NCBI RefSeq assembly: GCF_009734445.1
Contig: NZ_CP046457.1
Span: 1,296,001 to 1,360,000, forward strand
Source: Candidatus Syntrophocurvum alkaliphilum
GTDB taxonomy: Bacteria; Bacillota; Syntrophomonadia; Syntrophomonadales; Syntrophomonadaceae
Direction: 5' to 3'
DNA length: 64,000 nucleotides
Shown here: piece by piece, positions 16,828 through 25,374 of the stretch
Numbering within the stretch: position 1 is the stretch's first letter
Layout of the letters: each line of letters begins with the position of its first letter
Translations under genes and position numbers: made by a program
The notes under the pieces: generated by a model
Seen by the model: the letters and a program-made list of their open reading frames with translations, nothing else
Databases searched by the model: none
Told to the model about the DNA's origin: nothing

Positions 16828-18375
16828 TCACCTCCGGACGGTAGAATCAACTACATTTTCTAAAATTTCGGCAATTATTTCTCTAATTTGTTGTTTAGCA
16901 TCTTCATCACTAACGTATTGCTTGGAATCTATAACACCAGAGTTTTTTTCAATTATAAAACTTATGCCATCAAATAAATCTGTCATTCTACCTAAAAATA
17001 AACTTCCTTTGCCTATTATCATCGAATTATTTAAGTTATCATCAAGTATTGCTTGTCTTATGTGTCCAATTAAGGGGATTCCAGAAGGAATATGTCCCTG
17101 TGTAGGGGCAAAACCGATTACTCCATGTTTTTTAGCAAATTCTAATATATCATCTTTTTCTATTTCCCCATTTTTCACAGCCATAGCAGCTATCATTTTA
17201 TAATTTGCTAGTGGAACATCACCAGCTCCTGCAGGAACTGTTATTTCCGGATTTTGAAGCTCAGGAGCATATTTATTTATATCCGAAACTTTCATATTGT
17301 TTTTTTGTAAGGGATCTATTACAACTGCTTTTATAACTGCTTGGGGAGATGAACCTGAACCAATGGTATGAGTTCCAATATTATCGGTTCTGATTATAGG
17401 GTTAATCCCATCGTTTTCACTTACAAGTACTGCAAAACCAGCTACCATATCTTCTAATACTGGTATATCTTTATTAATATGGTCACGACTATTCATTCCA
17501 AGCTTAGCTGAAGAACCACCAGCCACTACAACTACATTTTTGAATATACCCGCTTTCACCAATGAAGCAGCCTTTAAAATCCCATGAGCTGGCGCGGCAC
17601 AAAAGGCTCTAATATCAGCCCCAGTAGCATTTTTCAGCATACAAACCTCGCCAATAGCTTTAGCCATATTACCTCCACCTCGTTGGTTCATATCACCAAT
17701 TGCTTCTTCTGAGGTTTCTATAATGTAATCAATTTCGTCAGGGTTTAAATTGTGCTTCGTTTTTAAATTATTAATAGCTAATATGCCTGATGCCTTTGAT
17801 ACTAAGTTTTCTAATATGACATGGGAATTTAAATTGGGATCTGTTTCATGAGCTTCTCTAACACACCCAATTAAATTACTACCTAAGTATAATCCTTGAG
17901 CTTTATTGGATGATACAAGCTCTTCAATTTCTGCAATGGGTTTTGATTTTTCTAAAACAGATAATCGTTTTTTAGAAAATAATTCTCTTGCATTAAGTTT
18001 TTCTAAAACTTTAGGTGAAAACTCTTCACTAAGCTCTACTAAGTTAAAGCTATCGGCTAGTTTTATTAAGCCATAAAACTCTGCTTCATCAATTATTTCT
18101 CCAAATTTACCATCTTTATTATTAGAAACAGAATTTTCATAACAAGGTTTTGATACTTCTTCTAGCTGTTCGGGGGGTAAATTTCCTATATAAACTTGAT
18201 TAGGAGCATAACCAACAGCAGTATCAAAGTCACGTATATGATTATTAATATCTATAAGAAATTTTGAGTGAGGGTTTTGTGCTCGCTCCATGGTTAAAGT
18301 TGTACCATTATTAATCATAATACTAGGTGCATGAACAAGCACATAAGATGCGGCTTTTATTACCGGATAATTCAT
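16828..18375 (-). CDS. grdC: Glycine reductase complex protein C, subunit GrdC
   Basis: GrdC is the beta subunit of protein C, a condensing-enzyme (FabH-like) homologue that forms the acetyl thioester and passes it to phosphate. The start at 18375 gives MNYPVIKAASYVLVHAPSIM, the usual family beginning, with AAAGGGGG as ribosome binding site. The 515-residue length is normal. ADIRAFCAAPAHGILKAASLVKAG carries the presumed active-site Cys. VVVVAGGSSAKLGMN and EVTVPAG-type loops later on are also typical (here PEITVPAGAGDVPLANYKM). The gene sits between grdB and grdD as in other glycine-reducing clostridia. Confidence 0.93.
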   Translation of the reverse strand: MNYPVIKAASYVLVHAPSIMINNGTTLTMERAQNPHSKFLIDINNHIRDFDTAVGYAPNQVYIGNLPPEQLEEVSKPCYENSVSNNKDGKFGEIIDEAEFYGLIKLADSFNLVELSEEFSPKVLEKLNARELFSKKRLSVLEKSKPIAEIEELVSSNKAQGLYLGSNLIGCVREAHETDPNLNSHVILENLVSKASGILAINNLKTKHNLNPDEIDYIIETSEEAIGDMNQRGGGNMAKAIGEVCMLKNATGADIRAFCAAPAHGILKAASLVKAGIFKNVVVVAGGSSAKLGMNSRDHINKDIPVLEDMVAGFAVLVSENDGINPIIRTDNIGTHTIGSGSSPQAVIKAVVIDPLQKNNMKVSDINKYAPELQNPEITVPAGAGDVPLANYKMIAAMAVKNGEIEKDDILEFAKKHGVIGFAPTQGHIPSGIPLIGHIRQAILDDNLNNSMIIGKGSLFLGRMTDLFDGISFIIEKNSGVIDSKQYVSDEDAKQQIREIIAEILENVVDSTVRR

Positions 18376-18396
18376 TTCAAGCCCCCTTTGCAAAGT

Positions 18397-19704
18397 TTAA
18401 AAAACTGTTTGTTCATTTACTTCAGTTGTTAAGGCTGTTAGTGCTTCATCAACAATTCTTTTTCTTAATGCAAACTCTTCGGCTTCTTCTAGATCTGGAT
18501 TTCCTAATGGATGGGGAATGGCTACTGCTGGCACTATTCTATTTGCACCTACTGTTTTTGAAATAGGGGTTATAGTACATATATGCACTGTTGGTATATC
18601 AACTATATCTTCTAATTCTTTTATCATCGTTGCACCACAACGAGTACATGTACCTCAGGTAGAGGTTAAAATTATGCCATCTATATTATCTTTTTTTAAT
18701 TCATTGCCAATCTCGTGGGCATATTTTTTGGCATTTGCTACAGAAGTTCCATTGCCAACTGTACTATAAAAGTAATCATGAAGTTCTCCAATAAGGTTTT
18801 CCTTTTCCATTTGTTTTAGTACATCTACAGGCAGCACTCTATCAGCATCTATATTGGCATAAACAGGGTCATAACCCCCATGTGCTGTTTCAAATTTTTC
18901 TTCTGTAAGGTTATCTATTGTAGAAATAGCATACTTACCATATTTAGATGCACTTGAAGATTCAATTTTATCAGGATTATCTTTAGGTACAATTCCTCCT
19001 GATGTTACTAATGCAATTTTAGCCGTAGTTATATCTTTAATCGGATTTCTTGGTGTTACCCGATCAAATTCAGGCATAGGATATTCAGTAGTAAACTCAT
19101 CACCATTAATTTTTTTTACCAACATATCTACAGCTCTAGTAGAGCCCCTAGTTGGATGGAATATATTCTTTCTAATACCTCTAGGTATATACTTTTCTTC
19201 TTCTGGAATACCTAGTTTTTCATTTTTAGCTATTTTTATAGCTAGCTTAGCCATATCAGGTAAGGCATTACGCATTTTTGCAGCTGAACTTCCTGTTTCT
19301 ACTATAAAAATACTTTTTTTATACAACTCTACTCCTGGATTTTCTTTGTACATACCAGTAACTACAGGTATATTTAATTTTTCTTGTACAGCAGCACATA
19401 CAGCACCACAAGCAATGCCATATCTACCAGCATTAAACGCTGGACCCGCTATTAATAAATCTGGTTTTAGCTGTTCAATCATTGATAGCAGTTGTTCAGT
19501 TGCTTTTTCAATATTTTCATTGAAATAAGAATCACCACAAATAACAGTTCCAACTATTTTAAATTCATTACCAAGTGCTTGTACTAGAGGATTACCAGGA
19601 CCAACAGCTTCTTCCTTAACAAATGGCTCTATATTAGCTTTTTCCTCACCACCTATTTGTCCAAAAAACTGATTTAAATAATGAACTACTCGGATTTGTT
19701 CCAT
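18397..19704 (-). CDS. grdB: Glycine reductase selenoprotein B, GrdB (Sec at codon 350)
   Basis: GrdB is the substrate-activating selenoprotein of glycine reductase. It carries the selenocysteine that receives the carboxymethyl group of glycine. The frame is interrupted only by a TGA at 18655-18657 (codon 350), in the context ILTSTUGTCTRCGATM. This is the family's UXXCXXC redox motif, so the TGA is read as selenocysteine and the gene is not broken. Both parts together give 435 residues, the normal length. The N-terminus MEQIRVVHYLNQFFGQIGGEEKA and FNAGRYGIACGAVCAAVQEKL are typical. AAAGGAG precedes the ATG. A SECIS hairpin is expected just 3' of the UGA but I could not fold it here. Confidence 0.95.
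18655..18657 (-). other. Selenocysteine UGA codon in grdB
   Basis: This is an in-frame TGA at codon 350 of grdB. It is followed by GGT ACA TGT ACT CGT TGT, so it encodes the U of a UGTCTRC motif. The reading frame continues for a further 85 codons with full family similarity. Confidence 0.93.
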
Positions 19705-19717
19705 ATTTCCAACTCCT

Positions 19718-20191
19718 TTAAGCAGGTTGTCCTGCTTGAGCTCTTATTTCATTCATTTCTTTTTTAATATCATCTACTTCTAAAACCATTTCCATCATTT
19801 CAATCTGCTCTTCGTAAACATCTTCAGATACTAAATCTTTTAATTCGAATATATGGTAAACCTTTAATTTAAGTGCTACGTTTGACAAGGGACCAGCAAA
19901 GGTTGGATCACCAGCTATACATGTTTCTGCAGTTAATCCAGCAGATTCCGCCTCAGCAGCACCAATAATTATTACTACATTTTCTGGAGAGTGTTTATCT
20001 GCTATTTCCTTAACTTTAGATTGATTAGCCATATCCATGGCTCCAGCTGCAGTTCAAACAAAGCATTCTGTACTACTAAAAAGTATTTCTCCACCAATTG
20101 TCTCCATACATTCTGCTATTGATGGTGCTGGTATTCCATCTCTATCTCCTAATACACATATTTTCTTATTTTCAAAAAATGTTTTATCCAT
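19718..20191 (-). CDS. grdA: Glycine reductase selenoprotein A, GrdA (Sec at codon 46)
   Basis: GrdA is the small selenoprotein that carries the carboxymethyl group between proteins B and C. Reading from the ATG at 20191 (ribosome binding site GAAAGGAAG) gives [20 protein letters not shown]. An in-frame TGA at 20054-20056 follows at codon 46, in the context [15 protein letters not shown], the invariant CXXU motif of GrdA. Read through, the protein is 157 residues, as expected. [32 protein letters not shown] supports the family. If UGA is treated as stop, only a 106-residue fragment remains, so automatic annotation may miss the start. It lies between grdE and grdB. Confidence 0.95.
20054..20056 (-). 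other. Selenocysteine UGA codon in grdA
   Basis: This is an in-frame TGA at codon 46 of grdA, directly after TGC TTT GTT. It gives the CFVU redox motif that is invariant in this family. Confidence 0.95.
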
Positions 20192-20207
20192 TAATCATCT
20201 TCCTTTC

Positions 20208-21491
20208 TTATGCTCCTATTGCTCCTAATTCATTAAATCCTAGTTCATTAGTAGCTCCTATTATTGCTTGTAATTCAACAATAATTGTTCCATTTTCTTT
20301 TAGTGATTTAGCAGAACCTCCTGCGATGACATTAGCAACATCTGCATAACCTAAGTACTTTTCCATTGGTGGTAGTTCAATTAATTCGTTAGCATTTCCA
20401 CAGCTTATTACAGCATTAGCAGCTTTATCTCCATCAGCTAAGGATTGCGAGGCACCATCTGTGCCAGCAAATTCATCAGTTATTAATACTGTTTTTATTC
20501 CAGCTGACTCCATTTTCTTACAGTTCATTATTAGATCAGTATCTGGATTACCAAAGCCCTCTTTACTTATAACTACACCATTAACACCTAAGTGTTTTAC
20601 AAGCTTAGTACAATAATCTGAACTACGTTCCTTATCTAATAGCGTTACATTTTCATTGGTTACTATTACTCCTAAAAAATTAATATCTTGACCATGTCTT
20701 TTATATAAATCATGAATTACAGGGTTGTTTTGATGGTGAAAGGTAGTGTTTTTATCACATGCAGATACACAGTTGCCACTAATTATAGCTCCATCCATTA
20801 TTTCTGTTGGATATACAAATGTTGGAAGGATTTTTTTCACATCTATTCCATAAAGGTAGGTATCATGAAGTAACCCTTGAGATTGAAGCATGTAAACATA
20901 AGCTACTTTAGGTAACTCTGGATATTGATTTATCTGCTCGATAACAGGTTTAGTTTCAAAAGTTAAAACTTCATCTGGCTCAATATTTTTACTTACTTCA
21001 GCTAGGTATTCAGAAGTCCTTAATCCAGCTTGTCTAATTGCATCTTCATGTTGATGCTGCTTTAATCCATTTGCTTTATCACTTAAAATAACTAGATTAA
21101 TTGTTTTGGAAAACGGGGAGTACTCAGCTCCAGGACCAGACATATCAATTATGCCTTCTTGAAATCCAACTATTTGTCCAACTGTTATTACAGCCATACC
21201 TTTTAATACATTAGTATTTCCTTCTCCTACAGTTGCAGGATTGTTACCTAAACCCGGAAATACTTTTGTATTACTGTCTATTTTAACCCTAGGTTCAATA
21301 ACATCTTTGACTGGACACAACCTGACAGACTCACCTGGTTTAACTATTTCAATATCCATGTTTATTAATCGGTCATCCTTAATAACCTCTAATAATTCTT
21401 GTTTGTTTATATACAATGTATTATTTTTTATTTCAGTTGTTTTTCCAAATTGGATATCATTAATTAGGATATTGCGTAGTTCTAGCTTCAT
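20208..21491 (-). CDS. grdE: Glycine reductase protein B proprotein GrdE
   Basis: GrdE is a proprotein that cleaves itself into two subunits and leaves a pyruvoyl-type carbonyl group, which binds the amino group of glycine in protein B. The expected cleavage segment is visible as IISGNCVSACDKNTTFHHQNNP, with the key Cys at residue 241 when the ATG at 21491 is used. That start is chosen because GAGGGGG precedes it by 6 bases. Five extra upstream codons would contain that ribosome binding site. The C-terminal part ends with the usual GATNELGFNELGAIGA. The 427-residue length is normal, and the gene directly follows trxA. Confidence 0.94.
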   Translation of the reverse strand: MKLELRNILINDIQFGKTTEIKNNTLYINKQELLEVIKDDRLINMDIEIVKPGESVRLCPVKDVIEPRVKIDSNTKVFPGLGNNPATVGEGNTNVLKGMAVITVGQIVGFQEGIIDMSGPGAEYSPFSKTINLVILSDKANGLKQHQHEDAIRQAGLRTSEYLAEVSKNIEPDEVLTFETKPVIEQINQYPELPKVAYVYMLQSQGLLHDTYLYGIDVKKILPTFVYPTEIMDGAIISGNCVSACDKNTTFHHQNNPVIHDLYKRHGQDINFLGVIVTNENVTLLDKERSSDYCTKLVKHLGVNGVVISKEGFGNPDTDLIMNCKKMESAGIKTVLITDEFAGTDGASQSLADGDKAANAVISCGNANELIELPPMEKYLGYADVANVIAGGSAKSLKENGTIIVELQAIIGATNELGFNELGAIGA

Positions 21492-21508
21492 GGTTTTCCC
21501 CCTCAATA

Positions 21509-21829
21509 TTAACTTGTATGTTTTTGTATTTTTTCTTCTATATCCTCTGGAACTATTTCTTGACCTGATAGTTCATCTATTTTTTCACCGTTTTTATAGA
21601 ATAGTATTGCAGGTAAGCCCATTATCTTTTGAGATATTGCTAATCTTCTATTACCAGATGTATCTACTTTACAAAACTTTATTTTATCATTATAAGTCTC
21701 AGCTAATTGTTCAACATGTGGCATTAACTCTAAACATTTTTCACATTTAGGCCCCCACCAATCAACTAAAACATAGCCATTATGCTCTAATACTTCTTGG
21801 TCAAAATTATCCTTAGAAACTTCTTGCAT
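21509..21829 (-). CDS. trxA: Thioredoxin of the glycine reductase operon
   Basis: This 106-residue thioredoxin should deliver electrons from TrxB to the selenoproteins of glycine reductase. The fold features are normal (VDWWGP, KVDTSGNRRLA, GLPAILFYKNGEKID). The active site reads WGPKCEKCLELMP instead of the textbook WCGPC. The redox pair is therefore CEKC, shifted by insertion of residues after the Trp. Atypical active sites are known for thioredoxins of other glycine-reducing clostridia. AAAGGAG precedes the ATG. It lies 13 bases after trxB. Confidence 0.92.
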   Translation of the reverse strand: MQEVSKDNFDQEVLEHNGYVLVDWWGPKCEKCLELMPHVEQLAETYNDKIKFCKVDTSGNRRLAISQKIMGLPAILFYKNGEKIDELSGQEIVPEDIEEKIQKHTS

Positions 21830-21842
21830 ATAATCATCTCCT

Positions 21843-23060
21843 TTAATGTTGTTTGTTTAATTTTTCAAGTTCTTCATAGGTTAAAGATTTTATTTCATCT
21901 ACTTTTGCACCATCTTTAAAAAGCCAAATAGTAGGTAATTTTTTAGAATCTATATCATATCTTGTTTTTATTAGCTCATTTCTTGTTGCATCTACTTTTA
22001 CTAATGCAAACCTTTCATTTTCTTTTATAAAGTTATCTACTATTCCTATTTTTTCCGTTCCTTTTAGATCTGTTGGATTATAAAAAGTAACTATTACTGG
22101 TTTTTTAACTTTCAAAACTTCTTTTTCCCAAATTTCAGTCTCGTGAACATACTTCTCTGCAGCAAATGCAGCTGTCGCACCATCTGAAGCTGCAGTTATT
22201 ACTTGGCGCAAATATTTTTCCCTAACATCTCCTGCTGCAAAAACACCTTCAATGTTAGTTCTCATTCTTTCATCGGTTATAATGTAACCTTGTTCATTAA
22301 GTTCTAGTTGATCCTTTACTAAATCACTGGTAGGTTTTATACCAATAAATATAAAAACTCCATGTGCTGGGTAGTCTTGTACTTCACCTGTTTTTATGTT
22401 TTTAACTGTTATACTTTCTACTATTTCATCTCCATTGATTGATTGAACTGTAGAGTTCCACAACCAGTTTAATTTAGGATTTTTAAAGGCTCGTTCTGCT
22501 GATACTTTATTAGCATCCACCTTACCTTCCTCATGTATGACTATCATAGTTACTTTGTCAGCAAACTTTGATAGGTATTCAGCCTCTTCAATTGCAGCAT
22601 CACCACTTCCCACAACTACAACTTCTAGCTCTTCAAAGAAGTCCGCATCACACGTTGCACAATAGCTGACACCTTTGCCTCTAAATTTACCTTCTCCTTC
22701 AACTTTTAATAATCTTGGTTCTGCACCTAGTGCATACACTATGGATTTTGCATAATACTCTTTCTTTTTACCAACAACCTTTTTGGGAGTGGAGTTTAAA
22801 TCTACAAATTCTATATTATCTTGTATAAATTCTGCACCAAATTCTTTTGCATGCTTGGCTATCTCTTCACTTAAACCTGGTCCCGTTGTTCCTTTCCCAA
22901 AGCCAGGATAATTTTCTAATTCTTCAGTAGTTGCTGCTTGTCCACCTGGTTTACCTTTTTCTAAAATAGCAGTTTTCATACGAGCTCTTGCTCCATATAC
23001 ACCTGCAGCTAAGCCAGCTGGTCCACCTCCAAGAATTAAAAGGTCATAAAAATTTTCCAT
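21843..23060 (-). CDS. trxB: Thioredoxin reductase with extra C-terminal thioredoxin-like domain
   Basis: Residues 1 to about 305 are a complete thioredoxin reductase: FAD motif ILGGGPAGLAAGVYGARA, redox pair CATCDADF (about residues 131-138), NAD(P) motif VVVGSGDAAIEEAEYL, and the GVFAAGDVREKYLRQVITAASDGATAAFAA end. It reduces TrxA. About 95 more residues follow (KKPVIVTFYNPTD...LPTIWLFKDGAKVDEI) that look like a thioredoxin fold whose CXXC position is replaced by NPTD. Ordinary enzymes of this type are about 305-320 residues, so the 405-residue length is unusual. It is the first gene of the grd operon. Confidence 0.92.
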   Translation of the reverse strand: MENFYDLLILGGGPAGLAAGVYGARARMKTAILEKGKPGGQAATTEELENYPGFGKGTTGPGLSEEIAKHAKEFGAEFIQDNIEFVDLNSTPKKVVGKKKEYYAKSIVYALGAEPRLLKVEGEGKFRGKGVSYCATCDADFFEELEVVVVGSGDAAIEEAEYLSKFADKVTMIVIHEEGKVDANKVSAERAFKNPKLNWLWNSTVQSINGDEIVESITVKNIKTGEVQDYPAHGVFIFIGIKPTSDLVKDQLELNEQGYIITDERMRTNIEGVFAAGDVREKYLRQVITAASDGATAAFAAEKYVHETEIWEKEVLKVKKPVIVTFYNPTDLKGTEKIGIVDNFIKENERFALVKVDATRNELIKTRYDIDSKKLPTIWLFKDGAKVDEIKSLTYEELEKLNKQH

Positions 23061-23179
23061 ACCTTACCTACCTTTCTCTCGTTGCATGTATAAATAAACT
23101 TATATATCGTTTTTATTTTTAACCATTGGATTATTTGTTATTAACAAAAACTCGCTGTCTGGCATGTAAAATTCTCCAT

Positions 23180-23214
23180 AAAAAAATAACAGAGAATAAA
23201 TCTTTCTCTGTTAT
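23180..23214 (-). terminator. Terminator separating the ftcD operon from the trxB-grd operon
   Basis: ATAACAGAGA pairs with TCTCTGTTAT around a 9-base loop. On the minus strand it is followed by a run of T. It lies downstream of the DUF4491 gene and upstream of trxB, so the grd genes should have their own promoter in the 120-base spacer 23061-23180. Confidence 0.8.
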
Positions 23215-23260
23215 TATGTACTTTATTAGATTGTTTTAATTATCAAGTATTAATGGTTTA

Positions 23261-23569
23261 TTATTTATCTTGGTTTTTTGATTTTGCAGGGTTAGCTGGA
23301 AACCAACCTTTTTGCACCCTTTTTTCTTGTTCGAATAATTCCATTATGCTCCAAAACAAGGAAAAACCTAATATAGCTAGCGGTATTGAGATAAGTATAT
23401 TATCAACCAAAACTGATGCTATACAACAAATAAGACCAGAAATAGCAAAAACCGGCCAGTAGTGTTTCCCAAAATAATATTCAACTTTTATTACGATTGG
23501 ATGCAATATGCCAATAATAAGAAAGGAAATTGCACCCACAATCAATCCAGTAAAATTCATTTTTACCAC
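23261..23569 (-). CDS. DUF4491 family small membrane protein
   Basis: This 102-residue protein has three predicted membrane segments (about residues 6-24, 36-55 and 57-80). It also has the family ending FSLFWSIMELFEQEKRVQKGWFPANPAK, which I recognise as DUF4491. Function is unknown. It is the last gene of the ftcD-fchA operon, 7 bases after fchA, and is followed by a terminator. Its presence next to folate-dependent enzymes may be accidental. Confidence 0.8.
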   Translation of the reverse strand: MVKMNFTGLIVGAISFLIIGILHPIVIKVEYYFGKHYWPVFAISGLICCIASVLVDNILISIPLAILGFSLFWSIMELFEQEKRVQKGWFPANPAKSKNQDK

Positions 23570-23576
23570 TTTCTAA

Positions 23577-24203
23577 TTAACTTAGCATTGTTAAAACCTT
23601 TTTATATGTATTTTCTTTTAACTGTGTACCTTCTTTTATAAGTTTATCTACCTCGTCACTCATTGTTTTTATGTAGGCTTCATCTTTTATAAAAACCAAA
23701 TTCACTCTAACGTTTAATACAGAACTTTCTAACCCTGATAGTGCAGATTGGACTGCTACTCCTACATCACTTATCACATTTTTATTTGATTTTTGTACTA
23801 TTTTTTCAGCAATCTTTAGTATCTCAAGACATTGTTCTGCAATTTCATAAGGTACCTCTGCTGCTTTTTTAAATCCAGCTTGAAGCGCCTCAGTTCTTTT
23901 GGCTTTTTCTTCTTCAGTAGATTTAGGGAGCTTGTACAAATCCATAACACCACTAAATGCTTTGGCATCCTCATCTATTAATACTAATAATTTATCTTTT
24001 ATTTTTTGACTTTGCTCTAATGCGTCTTGTATTTCTTCTTCAAAGTCTTTATAAGCTTCTTTTCCAGAAGTCAAATTACATACCATAGAAATAAGACTAG
24101 CACCTAATACTCCAGTAAGTGCAGCTGCAGCTCCTCCACCAGGTGCTGGTGAATCAGATGATAAATCATTTGCGAATTGTTTAACTGTTAAATCAGAAAG
24201 CAT
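23577..24203 (-). CDS. fchA: Formimidoyltetrahydrofolate cyclodeaminase
   Basis: FchA releases ammonia from 5-formimino-THF and forms 5,10-methenyl-THF. The 208-residue protein starts TVKQFANDLSSDSPAPGGGAAAALTGVLGASLISMVCNLT, the clear FTCD_C signature. It continues with a long helical body including KDEAYIKTMSDEVDKL near the end. It stands alone and is not fused to the transferase. It follows ftcD by 16 bases. Together the two feed C1 units from histidine or purine breakdown into folate. Confidence 0.93.
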   Translation of the reverse strand: MLSDLTVKQFANDLSSDSPAPGGGAAAALTGVLGASLISMVCNLTSGKEAYKDFEEEIQDALEQSQKIKDKLLVLIDEDAKAFSGVMDLYKLPKSTEEEKAKRTEALQAGFKKAAEVPYEIAEQCLEILKIAEKIVQKSNKNVISDVGVAVQSALSGLESSVLNVRVNLVFIKDEAYIKTMSDEVDKLIKEGTQLKENTYKKVLTMLS

Positions 24204-24219
24204 TTAAATTTTTCACTCC

Positions 24220-25119
24220 TTATAAATCAGCAAGGTGGTTTTCGATTATTTGATCGTAATTAAAGTTTTCTATTTTAAGGAAATATTCTGCACAATTTAT
24301 TAGTGCATCCTGATGTAAAGTCCCAACAAGTTGTGTTGAAACTATAGGTATACCATATCGTTCTGCTTCTAATTCTATAAGTTTTAAAACCCTATAAATT
24401 GGGGTTTTGTTCGTATCCAGCATGGTCATAGAAACAGCAGTTAGGTTTCTTTCTTCAAAATATATACCAAGAGAACGAACTGTACTAAAACCACCACTAG
24501 GACCACGTACAGCTTTAGCAATATTTTTTGCTATACTTAAATTATTAGTCCCTAATATAACATTTACTGATACGTGACCACTTTGGGAAGCACTAATGAT
24601 AGTTGCTCCTGCCTTTTTATGTAAAACTGGTTCCCCTAAATCTGGTGCCCTTTCAGGTTGATGTATAACTACTTTTAAACCTTCATACTGTCCTTTTCTT
24701 ATAAAATCTAAGTTTTTTCTTTCTTCAGTTCTAGCATTTTCTCCACTAAAATAGATAGGAACTTTATATCTATCATATATTTCTTTTCCTAATTCTTCAG
24801 CGAATTCTATACATTCTTCCAAAGAAATTCTTGCTAATGGAAATATAGGTAAAGTATCAAGTGCTCCAATTCTAGGATGGTTTCCAGTTTGTTTTTCCAT
24901 ATCTATTAGCTCAAAAACTTTACCTGCCATATTAAGTAGAGCTTCCTTGACAACCGCTGGTTTACCTATTAATTCCACAACAGTGCGATTAAAGTCTGGA
25001 TCTGGAAAATAATCAATCACTTTAATCCCTTCAATATCACGCACTTGATTTACAATTTCTTCTATTACATCTTTGTTACTACCCTCACTGAAGTTTGGTA
25101 CAGCATGTATGTATTTCAT
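24220..25119 (-). CDS. ftcD: Formiminotransferase (glutamate or glycine formimidoyltransferase)
   Basis: The enzyme moves a formimino group from formiminoglutamate (histidine breakdown) or formiminoglycine (purine breakdown) to THF. The 299-residue protein contains both subdomains of the transferase. It starts YIHAVPNFSEGSNKDVIEEI and carries QTGNHPRIGALDTLPIFPLARISLEEC and VNVILGTNNLSIAKNIAKAVRGPSGGFSTVRSLGI. It lacks a fused cyclodeaminase, which is encoded by the next gene. The adjacent glycine reductase and fhs genes make a glycine-specific role plausible. The sequence alone does not separate the two substrates. Confidence 0.92.
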   Translation of the reverse strand: MKYIHAVPNFSEGSNKDVIEEIVNQVRDIEGIKVIDYFPDPDFNRTVVELIGKPAVVKEALLNMAGKVFELIDMEKQTGNHPRIGALDTLPIFPLARISLEECIEFAEELGKEIYDRYKVPIYFSGENARTEERKNLDFIRKGQYEGLKVVIHQPERAPDLGEPVLHKKAGATIISASQSGHVSVNVILGTNNLSIAKNIAKAVRGPSGGFSTVRSLGIYFEERNLTAVSMTMLDTNKTPIYRVLKLIELEAERYGIPIVSTQLVGTLHQDALINCAEYFLKIENFNYDQIIENHLADL

Positions 25120-25374
25120 CTCATATCACCCTTTGTTTAAATATAAATTCAATTTTATTCTATCGCTAAAAACCTTATATTATTCACTATGGTAAGAGTA
25201 AAGGTTTATCCCTCTGGATACTTTCATTTGATTATAATAAGGGTAGTAGAATTTACTACTTATGTCTACTATTTTACTAATATATAGCCTTCATTTTCTG
25301 TTAAAAATATATTAAGAGATAATTATCATTACAATAACAAAACGGATTTTTGATTTTAATATCCTTTTGCTTTT
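25120..25374. other. Intergenic region upstream of ftcD
   Basis: This spacer should hold the promoter of ftcD. A short imperfect inverted repeat, GTAGTA-GAATT-TACTAC, is present at about 25246-25262. Near spmB, at about 25337-25372, a weak hairpin (CAAAAGGAT against ATCCGTTTTG with one bulge) might end the spm transcript. I saw no known riboswitch. Confidence 0.4.

Noticed and set aside
18397-19704. grdB looks like two genes or a frameshifted pseudogene, split at 18655-18657
   Set aside because: The interruption is a single in-frame TGA in the conserved UXXCXXC context of GrdB. Similarity continues on both sides, so it is a selenocysteine codon.
19718-20038. grdA as a 106-residue gene starting at an internal ATG
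   Set aside because: The frame continues upstream through a TGA in the invariant CFVU motif to an ATG with a good ribosome binding site, giving the normal GrdA length.
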